64,000 bases of DNA from Pseudomonadota bacterium. GTDB taxonomy: Bacteria > Pseudomonadota > Alphaproteobacteria > Rhizobiales > Beijerinckiaceae. The notes under the pieces are model-generated. The model did not search any database and had not been told where the DNA came from. It was given only the letters and a program-made list of their open reading frames with translations. The stretch lies in assembly GCA_021813805.1 (NCBI GenBank), contig JAKAJL010000011.1:1-64000 (forward strand). The letters are read 5' to 3'. Made by a program: the position numbers and the translations under genes. Below are positions 8,428 to 16,294 of the stretch, piece by piece. Numbering within the stretch: position 1 is the stretch's first letter; the number at the start of each line of letters is the position of its first letter.

Positions 8428-9309
8428 TCAGACGCTGAGTTGCGCGCGGATGGCCTTCAACTCCTTCCGCCGATCCTCGCTCACTTCGGGAAGGCGGAGT
8501 TTCAGCGACTCCAGCTTTTTCAGGATGAGATGCGAGACGATCAGCCGGGCCGATAGTTTGTCGTCGGCGGGAACGACGAACCACGGGGCGCGCCTGGCGC
8601 TGGTCGCCGACAGGCATTTCTCGTAAGCCTTGCGATAATCGTCCCAGAAACCGCGCTCCTCGATGTCGGCCTGCGAAAATTTCCAGTTTTTTTCCGGCTC
8701 GTCGATGCGGGCGAGAAATCGCTGGCGCTGCTCCTCCTTCGAGAGGTGGAGAAAGAACTTCAGCACATGCACATTATTGGCGGCGAGGTGCTGTTCGAGA
8801 TCGGAGATCGAGCGGTAGCGCGCGCGCCAGAAAGCGCCGTCGGCCTTTTCGGGATCGAAACCCTCCGCCTCCAGCAAGCGGGGATGGACGCGAAGGATCA
8901 GCACGCTCTCGTAATAGGAGCGGTTGAAAATGCCGATCATGCCGCGTTCCGGCAATTCGCGGGTCGTCCGCCACAGGAAATCGTGCTCCAGTTCGACGCC
9001 GCCCGGGTGTTTGAAGGGGGTGACGCGGCAGCCCTGCGGATTGACCCCCGACATGATGTGGCGGATGGTGCCGTCCTTCCCGGCGGCGTCCATCGCCTGA
9101 AAAATCAGCAGCAGCGCATCGCGATTGCGGGCATAAAGCTTGTGTTGAAGGTCGCTGAGGCGTCCGACATGGTCGGCGAGCATCGCGCGGTAATCCGCCT
9201 TCGAGCTATAAACCGGGTCGATGCGCGTCGGCCAATCATTGAGATCGACCTTCGAGCCTTCTTCGACCTGGAATTTTCCGGCGTCGATTCCTTGGTTCTT
9301 TCCAGCCAT
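8428..9309 (-). CDS. ppk2: PPK2-family polyphosphate kinase
   Basis: 293 residues, the single-domain PPK2 length. PPK2 enzymes transfer phosphate between polyphosphate and nucleoside mono- or diphosphates in the cytoplasm. The Walker-A-like loop is [11 protein letters not shown] (about residues 71-81), followed by [20 protein letters not shown] and the lid motif NRSYYESVL (129-137) with RVHP after it. ATG 9309 is preceded by AGGTGACGCC. It lies 13 bases downstream of the alcohol dehydrogenase gene on the same strand, so the two are probably co-transcribed. Whether it prefers AMP, ADP or GDP cannot be read from sequence alone. Confidence 0.93.
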   Translation of the reverse strand: MAGKNQGIDAGKFQVEEGSKVDLNDWPTRIDPVYSSKADYRAMLADHVGRLSDLQHKLYARNRDALLLIFQAMDAAGKDGTIRHIMSGVNPQGCRVTPFKHPGGVELEHDFLWRTTRELPERGMIGIFNRSYYESVLILRVHPRLLEAEGFDPEKADGAFWRARYRSISDLEQHLAANNVHVLKFFLHLSKEEQRQRFLARIDEPEKNWKFSQADIEERGFWDDYRKAYEKCLSATSARRAPWFVVPADDKLSARLIVSHLILKKLESLKLRLPEVSEDRRKELKAIRAQLSV

Positions 9310-9322
9310 GGCGTCACCTGCG

Positions 9323-10318
9323 TCACGGAATCAGCACGGCCGCGCCGTCGAAGGCGCCGGAGCGCAAGTCGGCGAGCGCCGCATTGGCGTCTTTCAAGGC
9401 GTATATTCTGGTGGTGGTTTCGATCCCGAGTTCCGGGGCGAGGCGGAGAAATTCGACGCCGTCGCGGCGGGTGAGATTGGCCACCGAGACAAGTTGGCGC
9501 TCCTCCCACAGCAGGGCGTACGGGAAGCTCGGAATGTCGCTCATGTGGATGCCGGCGCAGACCACGGCGCCGCCCTTGCGCACCGCGCGCAGGGCGACTG
9601 GGACTAGGGCGCCGACCGGGGCGAAAATGATCGCGGCGTCGAGCTTTTCCGGCGGCGCCTCGTCCGAACCGCCGGCCCAGACGGCGCCTAAGGTCCGGGC
9701 GAAATCCTGGCTGGCGTCGTCGCCGAGCCGGGTGAAGGCGAAAACGTCGTGGCCGTGTTTGGCCGCGACCTGGGCGAGGATATGGGCGGCGGCGCCAAAG
9801 CCATAGAGGCCGAGCCTTTCGATGCGCCCTGCGGCGCGCAAGGCGATTTTGAAGGCGCGCCAGCCGATCAGCCCGGCGCAGAGCAGGGGCGCGAGCGCGG
9901 CGTCCTCACCCTTTTCGCCGAGCGGAAACGCAAAACGCGCGTCGGCGACCGCCATGGTCGCATAGCCGCCGTCGCGGGTGTAGCCGGTGAATTCGGGATG
10001 GTCGCAGAGATTCTCGTGGCCGCTCGCGCAAGGCCCGCAGGCGTGGCAGGTATGGCCGAGCCAGGGAACGCCGACCCGCTCGCCGATGTCGAATCCGCTG
10101 ACGCCCGGGCCGATCATGTCCACTCGGCCGACGATTTCATGGCCGGGAACGATCGGAACGCGCGGATTGGGCAGTTCGCCGTCCACCACATGGAGATCGG
10201 TGCGGCAGACGCCGCAGGCCGAAATCCTTATGCGGATTTCATTCGCGCCGGGCAGCGGATCGGGCCGTTCCGTCCATTCGAGCGGCGCGCCGATTTTCTT
10301 GAGAACCATCGCATGCAT
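9323..10318 (-). CDS. Zinc-dependent alcohol dehydrogenase family protein
   Basis: 331 residues of the medium-chain dehydrogenase family. Catalytic-zinc ligands lie in [11 protein letters not shown] and PGHEIVG; structural-zinc cysteines are in [17 protein letters not shown]. The Rossmann part begins at [14 protein letters not shown], where the usual GxGxxG reads GFGAAA. It probably oxidises alcohols or reduces aldehydes with NAD(P). The ATG has GGAGG 7 bases upstream. It precedes ppk2 in the same direction with a 13-base gap; a functional link to polyphosphate metabolism is not obvious. Confidence 0.9.
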   Translation of the reverse strand: MHAMVLKKIGAPLEWTERPDPLPGANEIRIRISACGVCRTDLHVVDGELPNPRVPIVPGHEIVGRVDMIGPGVSGFDIGERVGVPWLGHTCHACGPCASGHENLCDHPEFTGYTRDGGYATMAVADARFAFPLGEKGEDAALAPLLCAGLIGWRAFKIALRAAGRIERLGLYGFGAAAHILAQVAAKHGHDVFAFTRLGDDASQDFARTLGAVWAGGSDEAPPEKLDAAIIFAPVGALVPVALRAVRKGGAVVCAGIHMSDIPSFPYALLWEERQLVSVANLTRRDGVEFLRLAPELGIETTTRIYALKDANAALADLRSGAFDGAAVLIP

Positions 10319-10375
10319 GAGGGGACCTCCTCATGACGCGCAGTTTCGACCCGGCGCGGGCGTCAAGTCAAACGG

Positions 10376-10819
10376 TCACGCCAAAGTCCAGGCGAATACC
10401 GCCGTCCCGGCGGCGCCGAGGGCGAACAGGCCCCATTCGAGCTGGCCCCAGAAGGTGACCATTTCGCGGGCGTCGGCGTCCGGCCGGGCGGCGGAGGTCG
10501 CCAGCAGCCGGTTGTTCAGCGGCACGATGACAAAAAAGGTATAGGGCCAGCTCGCCAGCACGATCAGCGCGCCGACCAGCCAGCGGATGTCCGAATTCTG
10601 GGCGAAGGCGAGGAGGCCGGTGAGCGCGGTGAGCACGGCGAGCCCGCCGAGCAGGGCGAAGCCGCGGCTGTCGCTCGGCGCCCATTCGCGCATCATCGAC
10701 GCGTCGTCGAGCGCGAGGCGGGCCGGCTGCTCGACGAAAACCAGATAAAGCGCCGCGCCGGCGAAAGCCGAGGCGAAAACCAGAGCGAGCAGACCTGACA
10801 GCATGAAACTTTTCCGCAT
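10376..10819 (-). CDS. DUF1772 family membrane protein
   Basis: 147 residues with four hydrophobic segments (about 6-28, 53-72, 80-97 and 125-146). The motif FVIVPLNNRLLA, followed by a MVTFWGQLEWGLFALG segment, is characteristic of DUF1772 (anthrone oxygenase-like) integral membrane proteins. Bacterial members are mostly uncharacterised. It is separated by 57 bases from the divergent-looking ADH promoter region but reads in the same direction. The start may be ATG 10819 or ATG 10804; neither has a strong ribosome-binding site. Confidence 0.75.
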   Translation of the reverse strand: MRKSFMLSGLLALVFASAFAGAALYLVFVEQPARLALDDASMMREWAPSDSRGFALLGGLAVLTALTGLLAFAQNSDIRWLVGALIVLASWPYTFFVIVPLNNRLLATSAARPDADAREMVTFWGQLEWGLFALGAAGTAVFAWTLA

Positions 10820-11059
10820 TTCCGCGCGACCCGCGCTGTCGCCTCATAGCTCTTTTACCCGGTGACCGGAAGCTCTTTCGCGACGCGGAGCGTTAATCCG
10901 CCGTTAAGCTCGTTTTTGGCATCATTCATGCTTGTGGTTTCGGGCAACCCTCCGCGACAGGCGAAGGGACCGAAAGCAAGGGCGGGACTCGGACAAGGCG
11001 GGCAAGCCCGGATCGGAGACGATCCGGACGTCTGGTCAACATTTTGCCGAGGGCGTGCC

Positions 11060-11239
11060 ATGCCGATGACCCGTTGCGCTTATTGCCAGCTGCCGACCCG
11101 GATCCATTTTGCCTGGTGTCAGGAAAGCGGCGTGAAAGGAAACATGCCTCCCGAGGCCCTTCGGCCCGGAAGCATTGTCGCCGATCCGCGCGAATTGCGC
11201 TGGTGCAAGCCGGCGGCCGGCGTGAAAAGCCGGCGCTGA
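11060..11239 (+). CDS. Possible small cysteine-containing protein
   Basis: 59 residues beginning MPMTRCAYCQLP, with a CxxC near the start and further Cys in FAWCQES and LRWCKPA, which could bind a metal. GAGGG lies about 7 bases before ATG 11060. It ends 12 bases before the stop of a convergent gene. I do not recognise a family; support is the ribosome-binding site and conserved-looking cysteine spacing only. Confidence 0.4.
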   Translation: MPMTRCAYCQLPTRIHFAWCQESGVKGNMPPEALRPGSIVADPRELRWCKPAAGVKSRR

Positions 11240-11250
11240 CGGGCGCCTCC

Positions 11251-11634
11251 TCATTTGAGCAGGCTTTTCTGGACCTGCTCCGCCATCGCCTTGGCTTTGG
11301 CCATGTTCGGCTCGGCGAGCGCCGCGTTGGCCTGACTGGCGGCCGCCTCCAGCGCTTTGCGCTTGGCGGGCGGGGAATCCGGGATGGCGCCCATGCCCTG
11401 ATCCTTGCAGGGGTTTATCGCTTTGGCGTCGAACTGGGCGCCTTTGGGGCCTTCAAGGCAGTTCAGGGCATGGTGCAGATGCGCGCGCACCATTTCCAGC
11501 GTATCGGAGGCCGATGCCATTCCGGCGTGGAGGGCGGCCGTCTTGATTTCCTGGGTGGCGTCGGCGGCCAGAGCCGGCGCGGCAAGGAGGGCGATCAGGG
11601 CGCCAAGCGTCGGCGCCGCGGCAGATTTACGCAT
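11251..11634 (-). CDS. Hypothetical periplasmic protein
   Basis: 127 residues from ATG 11634 (MRKSAAAPTL), preceded by AAAGGGAA. A signal peptide (LGALIALLAAPALA, cleaved near AADA) is followed by a short helical protein with the segments AGMASASDTLEMVRAHLHHALNCLEG and INPCKDQGMGAI, and a C-terminal amphipathic helix ending KSLLK. The two cysteines could form a disulfide. I do not recognise a named family. It stands alone upstream of and divergent from proS. Confidence 0.65.
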   Translation of the reverse strand: MRKSAAAPTLGALIALLAAPALAADATQEIKTAALHAGMASASDTLEMVRAHLHHALNCLEGPKGAQFDAKAINPCKDQGMGAIPDSPPAKRKALEAAASQANAALAEPNMAKAKAMAEQVQKSLLK

Positions 11635-11941
11635 GCCGATTCCCTTTCTCTGTCGATCCAGCGGGCGGCGCGGAAAAGCGCGGCGCCCGCCCACGACGGG
11701 CAAACCCGCACAGGACGCAATCCGTTCCATCGGCCGCGAGACATTGCCAAGCATGCAATTTCAGTCCAGAAGTGACCTTTCTCCTTGTCCGTTCGCACGG
11801 GCGGCCGCCGTGAGCGCACCCTTTCCCCGCATAGCCCGTCGCACGACGGGCGCCTGTGCGGACATCCTATGCCGGGAAGAGGGGAGCGAGGGGCGTTCCG
11901 GCTGTTTCGGGCGGAGGCAACCCGGCAATGGTCCCGAATTC

Positions 11942-13486
11942 ATGAAACGCGCGCTCCCCGTCACCCGCGAAGAGAATTTTCCCGAATGGTATCAGGCCGT
12001 GGTCGATCAGGCCGGTCTCGCGGAAACCTCGCCGGTGCGCGGCTGCATGATCGTCAAACCCTGGGGTTGGGGAATCTGGGAGCTGATTCAGGCGGCGCTC
12101 GACAGGCGCATCAAGGAGACCGGCCACGACAATTGCTATTTTCCTTTGTTCATCCCGATGAGTTTCATCGCCCAGGAGGCGAGTCATGTCGAAGGCTTCG
12201 CCAAGGAAATGGCCGTTGTCACGCATCATCGCCTGAAGGCGCAGGACGGGAAACTGGTGGTCGATCCCGCCTCCGAGCTGGAAGAGCCTCTGGTGGTGCG
12301 GCCGACGTCGGAGACGATCATCGGCGACGCCTTCCGCCGCTGGATCAGCTCGTATCGCGACCTGCCGGTGCTGATGAATCAATGGGCCAACGTGGTGCGC
12401 TGGGAAATGCGCACCCGCCTGTTCCTGCGCACCGCCGAATTTTTATGGCAGGAAGGCCATACCGCCCACGCGACGAAGGAAGACGCGCTCGAAGAAACGC
12501 TGAAAATGCTTGAAGTCTATCGCGAACTCGCCGAAGACGTGCTCGCCATGCCGGTGGTGGTCGGCGAAAAGCCGGAGAACGAGCGCTTTCCCGGCGCCGA
12601 TTCGACATTCTCGATCGAGGCGATGATGCAGGACGGCAAGGCGCTCCAGGCTGGCACCTCGCACTATCTCGGCCAGAATTTCGCTCGCGCCCAGACGATC
12701 CGCTACCAGTCGGCGAGCGGCGACCTCGAATTTTGCCACACCACCTCCTGGGGTGTCTCCACCCGGCTGATCGGCGGCGTCATCATGACCCATGGCGACG
12801 ACGACGGCCTGCGTCTGCCGCCGCGCATCGCGCCGCAGCAGATCATCATTGTCCCGATGTTGCGTGAAAAGCCCGAGGACGCGGATTTGCTGGCCTATTG
12901 CGACAGGCTGGAGGCGGAATTGCGCGGACTTTCCGCCTTTGGCGAGCGGTTGCGCGTAAAGCTCGACAAGAAGCCGGTTCGCTCGGCCAATAAACGCTGG
13001 GACTGGCTGCGGCGCGGCGCGCCGATCCTGCTCGAAATCGGACCGCGCGACATGGCCAACAGCCAGGTGACGATGATCCGCCGCGACCGCTTGCGGGACG
13101 GCGACAAGGTCGTTTCGCAGGGCCTCGCCCGCGAAGAATTCGTCGCCCGGGCGCCGGCGCTGCTCGGCGAGATCCAGGCCAACCTGTTCGCCGAGGCCAA
13201 GGCGCGGCTCGACGGCAATATCCGTTCGGATTTCAAGACCTTCGACGACATCGCCGCTTATTTCGGCGAAGCCGGCGAGGATGACGCCAGAACGGCCTTC
13301 AAGGGGTTTGTCCGCGCGCCCTGGGCGCGTCCGACAGGGCCGGAGCTGGAAGCGATCGAAACCCGCCTCAAGGCCCGGAAACTAACCCTGCGCAACGTGC
13401 CCGCGGGCCAGGCCGGAACGAAGGGCGCCTGTGTCTTCACCGGACGCCCGGCGGTGGAGGAAATCATCATCGCCCGCGCCTATTGA
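11942..13486 (+). CDS. proS: Prolyl-tRNA synthetase, archaeal/eukaryotic (type 3) form
   Basis: 514 residues from ATG 11942, where homology begins; the frame runs 537 bases further upstream without family character. It charges tRNA-Pro with proline in the cytoplasm. The sequence follows type 3 ProRS: FPEWYQAVVDQAGLAE, PVRGCMIVKPWGWGIWE, ETGHDNCYFPLFIP, VVRPTSETIIGD, class II motif 2 VVRWEMRTR, then FLRTAEFLWQEGHTAHA and QAGTSHYLGQNFA. There is no bacterial editing insertion. The C-terminal domain ends in IIIARAY, and the terminal Tyr is typical of type 3. Most alphaproteobacteria carry type 2, so this is probably an acquired replacement. Confidence 0.93.
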   Translation: MKRALPVTREENFPEWYQAVVDQAGLAETSPVRGCMIVKPWGWGIWELIQAALDRRIKETGHDNCYFPLFIPMSFIAQEASHVEGFAKEMAVVTHHRLKAQDGKLVVDPASELEEPLVVRPTSETIIGDAFRRWISSYRDLPVLMNQWANVVRWEMRTRLFLRTAEFLWQEGHTAHATKEDALEETLKMLEVYRELAEDVLAMPVVVGEKPENERFPGADSTFSIEAMMQDGKALQAGTSHYLGQNFARAQTIRYQSASGDLEFCHTTSWGVSTRLIGGVIMTHGDDDGLRLPPRIAPQQIIIVPMLREKPEDADLLAYCDRLEAELRGLSAFGERLRVKLDKKPVRSANKRWDWLRRGAPILLEIGPRDMANSQVTMIRRDRLRDGDKVVSQGLAREEFVARAPALLGEIQANLFAEAKARLDGNIRSDFKTFDDIAAYFGEAGEDDARTAFKGFVRAPWARPTGPELEAIETRLKARKLTLRNVPAGQAGTKGACVFTGRPAVEEIIIARAY

Positions 13487-13501
13487 AACGCGGGCCGATC
13501 C

Positions 13502-13873
13502 TCACATGAAACGCCCTTGCGGGTGATGCACCGACCACAGCTCGGTCGCGGCCGCGATGACGATCAGCGCGCCGAGCACATAATGGGTCGCCACCGCATG
13601 CGTGACTTGCATGAAGTGGAAGACATAGGGCGAGATGAACACCCCGGCCCCGATCAGGAGATTGACCCATTCCTCCCATTCCGCGAATCTGAGGATCGCG
13701 GCGAGCGAAAGGATGGCGACGACAAGTCCGCCAATCCAGGCCACACGCGCGGCCATCATTTCATGGGTGTAATTCAGCGCCCAAGGCGCAATGAAGAGCA
13801 ACACGCCCAGGACGAAATTGGCGTAATCCTGGAAACGCGCGCCTTTTCGATTGAAGTCCATGAGGCCAGCCAT
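13502..13873 (-). CDS. SPW-repeat membrane protein
   Basis: 123 residues with four membrane segments in two SPW-type repeats: ANFVLGVLLFIAPWALNYT and NLLIGAGVFISPYVFHF, where the second has SPY instead of SPW. The family is of unknown function and is found in the inner membrane of many alphaproteobacteria. ATG 13873 is preceded by AGGAGGCTGTC. It converges on proS, with 15 bases between stops. Confidence 0.85.
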   Translation of the reverse strand: MAGLMDFNRKGARFQDYANFVLGVLLFIAPWALNYTHEMMAARVAWIGGLVVAILSLAAILRFAEWEEWVNLLIGAGVFISPYVFHFMQVTHAVATHYVLGALIVIAAATELWSVHHPQGRFM

Positions 13874-14144
13874 GACAGCCTCCTCCCTCTGCGACCGGCG
13901 CCATGCCGGCGCTTCACGTCAAAAAATGATATATTTCAGCATCATGTCTTTTCAAGTGCTTGGAGCGGCGCTGCGGCCTGAACAGGGCCGGCGGCGGGAA
14001 AATCTATTCCTGGCCAGTCATCCGGACGCGGCGGAAAAACGAGCGCCGGCTCGTTCCGGCGGGCTTGGACTTTACTTAACGCAGCCGACCGCCTAAGCCC
14101 TGTCATAAAATCTTCGTCCATCTTTCAAATCCGGGGGGGCGCTC

Positions 14145-14789
14145 ATGCTCGGCTGGCTGCAGGCCTTGATGCCGAAGGAGGGCAAGTTCTTCGACTTGTT
14201 CGAGCGCCATGCGCAGATCGGCTTCGATTGCGCCAAAACCCTGCGCGCCGTGCTCGATGGAGGCGACCAGGTTTCCCGGCTTTGCGACGAGGTGATCCGC
14301 TATGAGCAAGAGGCCGACGCGATTTCGGCGGCGGTTCTGATCGCCCTGCGACGCAGTTTCATCACGCCCTTCGATCGCGGCGACATTCATGGCCTGATCA
14401 ACGACATGGACGATGCCGTCGACCAGATGCGCCAGACCGTCAAAAATATTTTCCTGTTCGACGTCGTCACGTTCGACGCCGACATGAAGCGCGTCGGCGA
14501 CCTGATTGTCGAGGCGGCGCGGATTTCGCGCGAGACCATGCCGCTCTTGCGCGCGATGAACGCCAACGCCGGGAAGATCAACGAGGCGGTGGTCAAGATC
14601 ATCGCGCTCGAAGAGGAATCCGACCATCTCTATATGCATGGGCTGAAAGAACTTTACCGCGCACACAAGGACAGCCGCCCAATGGACTATATCGTCGGTT
14701 CGGAGCTGTTTGCGCATCTGGAAAAGGTCGTCGATTATTTCGAGAATGTCGCGCACCGGATGAGCGGCATCCTGCTCGAACATCTGTGA
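14145..14789 (+). CDS. DUF47 family (PhoU-like) phosphate transport regulator
   Basis: 214 residues, all-helical, PhoU-like. Family landmarks are LMPKEGKFFDLFERHA at the start, acidic metal-binding stretches such as CDEVIRYEQEAD and IALEEESDHLYMHGLK, and DYFENVAHRMSGILLEHL at the end. DUF47 proteins partner PiT phosphate transporters and are thought to modulate them at the membrane. It begins after a G-rich ribosome-binding site and is followed 9 bases later by the PiT gene, the classic pairing. The 270-base gap upstream holds no gene I can support. Confidence 0.92.
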   Translation: MLGWLQALMPKEGKFFDLFERHAQIGFDCAKTLRAVLDGGDQVSRLCDEVIRYEQEADAISAAVLIALRRSFITPFDRGDIHGLINDMDDAVDQMRQTVKNIFLFDVVTFDADMKRVGDLIVEAARISRETMPLLRAMNANAGKINEAVVKIIALEEESDHLYMHGLKELYRAHKDSRPMDYIVGSELFAHLEKVVDYFENVAHRMSGILLEHL

Positions 14790-14798
14790 GCGGCGGCC

Positions 14799-15800
14799 AT
14801 GGCAGGCGTCTCCCCGGTCCTCGCGACGCTGATCGCCGTCGCGCTGGTGTTCGATTTTCTCAACGGCCTGCATGACGCCGCCAATTCCATCGCCACCATC
14901 GTCTCGACCCGTGTTCTGCGGCCGCAATATGCGGTGTTCTGGGCGGCCTTTTTCAATTTCGTCGCCTTCGCCGTCTTCGGCCTCCATGTCGCTAATACGG
15001 TGGGCGGCGGCATCGTGGACGTCCACATCGTCGACGACCGCCTGATTTTCGCCGCTCTGACCGGCGCGATCGTCTGGAACATCCTCACCTGGATCGTCGG
15101 CATGCCCTCGTCCAGCTCGCACGCCTTGATCGGCGGACTGGTCGGGGCGGGATTCGCCAAGGCGGGCCTTTCGGCCATCGTCTGGAACGGGATCATCAAG
15201 ACCAGCGCGGCCATCGTGCTTTCGCCGCTGCTCGGCTTCGTTCTGGCGCTTGCGCTGGTGGTCCTGGTGTCCTGGATCTGCTTCCGGACCTCGCCGATTG
15301 CGGTGGATTCCTCATTTCGCGTGCTGCAATTCTTCTCGGCTTCGCTCTATTCTCTTGGACATGGCGGCAATGACGCGCAGAAGACCATGGGCGTCATCGC
15401 CGTGCTGCTGTTCGCGCATGGCCTGAGCGGAGGGACTTTCCATATCCCGCTCTGGGTGGTCCTCTCCAGCCAGACGGCCATGGCGCTCGGCACCTTTGCG
15501 GGGGGGTGGCGGATCGTGCACACCATGGGATCGAAGATCACCCGGCTGACGCCGATGCAGGGTTTTTGCGCCGAGACCGGCGGGGCGATGACCCTGTTCC
15601 TCGCCACGGCGCTTGGCGTTCCGGTTTCGACCACCCACACGATCACCGGGGCGATCGTCGGCGTCGGCTCGGCGCGGCGCGTTTCCGCCGTGCGCTGGAA
15701 CGTGGCGCAGAATATCGTTGTCGCCTGGGTGCTCACCATGCCGGCGGCGGGGCTGATCGCGGCTCTGGCTTTCTGGGGCGCAGGGGCGCTCAGGCCATGA
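14799..15800 (+). CDS. pit: PiT-family inorganic phosphate transporter
   Basis: 333 residues with about ten membrane segments. The two PiT signature repeats are visible: DFLNGLHDAANSIATIVSTR near residues 20-40 and SLGHGGNDAQKTMGVIAVL near 185-205. The family imports phosphate (as metal-phosphate) driven by protons. The length fits the short bacterial PiT form. It is preceded by its DUF47 partner, and its stop codon overlaps the ATG of the NUDIX gene (ATGA at 15797-15800), so all three are likely one translationally coupled operon. Confidence 0.93.
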   Translation: MAGVSPVLATLIAVALVFDFLNGLHDAANSIATIVSTRVLRPQYAVFWAAFFNFVAFAVFGLHVANTVGGGIVDVHIVDDRLIFAALTGAIVWNILTWIVGMPSSSSHALIGGLVGAGFAKAGLSAIVWNGIIKTSAAIVLSPLLGFVLALALVVLVSWICFRTSPIAVDSSFRVLQFFSASLYSLGHGGNDAQKTMGVIAVLLFAHGLSGGTFHIPLWVVLSSQTAMALGTFAGGWRIVHTMGSKITRLTPMQGFCAETGGAMTLFLATALGVPVSTTHTITGAIVGVGSARRVSAVRWNVAQNIVVAWVLTMPAAGLIAALAFWGAGALRP

Positions 15801-16288
15801 TCGCCAAGCCCCGCAAGACCGGCAAGAAAGCGAAACAGGCCGAAACACCGGCGCCGCCGGTCGCAGCGGAAGCGCGCGAACGTATGCAATACGCCGCTCT
15901 GCCATGGCGCCGAACGGACGCCGGGATCGAAATCATGTTGGTGTCGTCGCGGGAGACGCGGCGCTGGATCATCCCCAAGGGCTGGCCGATGGCCGGGCGC
16001 GACGCCGCCACGGCGGCGGCGATCGAGGCGCTGGAGGAGGCGGGCCTGCTCGGCGTGATCGCTGAAAAGCCCGTCGGCGTCTTCCATTACACGAAAAGAT
16101 TCACGCGCGGCGAGGAACTGTGCCGGGTCGCGGTTTTCCCGCTGCGCGTCGTCCGACAGCGCGACCATTGGCTGGAGAAGGATGAACGCGAAACCCAATG
16201 GTTTGTCGCCAGCGAGGCCGCCAGACTGGTCTCCGACCGCGAGCTCGGCGCTCTGATCCGCAAATTCGCCCGCGGCTTCGAGGGCTGA
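15797..16288 (+). CDS. NUDIX hydrolase (DIPP-like)
   Basis: 163 residues from ATG 15797, overlapping the transporter stop. NUDIX hydrolases cleave nucleoside-diphosphate-type linkages. The box reads GWPMAGRDAATAAAIEALEEAG: the glycine, E and EExG are present but the usual Arg before the first Glu is Ile. The preceding WIIPKGWP is typical of diphosphoinositol-polyphosphate/Ap-n-A-type members. An N-terminal Lys/Ala/Pro tail (1-25) precedes the domain. Coupling to a phosphate importer suggests a phosphate-related substrate, which is inference. Confidence 0.88.
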   Translation: MIAKPRKTGKKAKQAETPAPPVAAEARERMQYAALPWRRTDAGIEIMLVSSRETRRWIIPKGWPMAGRDAATAAAIEALEEAGLLGVIAEKPVGVFHYTKRFTRGEELCRVAVFPLRVVRQRDHWLEKDERETQWFVASEAARLVSDRELGALIRKFARGFEG

Positions 16289-16294
16289 TCAGGC

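Noticed and set aside
11405-11941. N-terminal extension of proS by 179 residues
   Set aside because: The extension overlaps the divergent upstream gene, has no family similarity, and homology begins exactly at ATG 11942.
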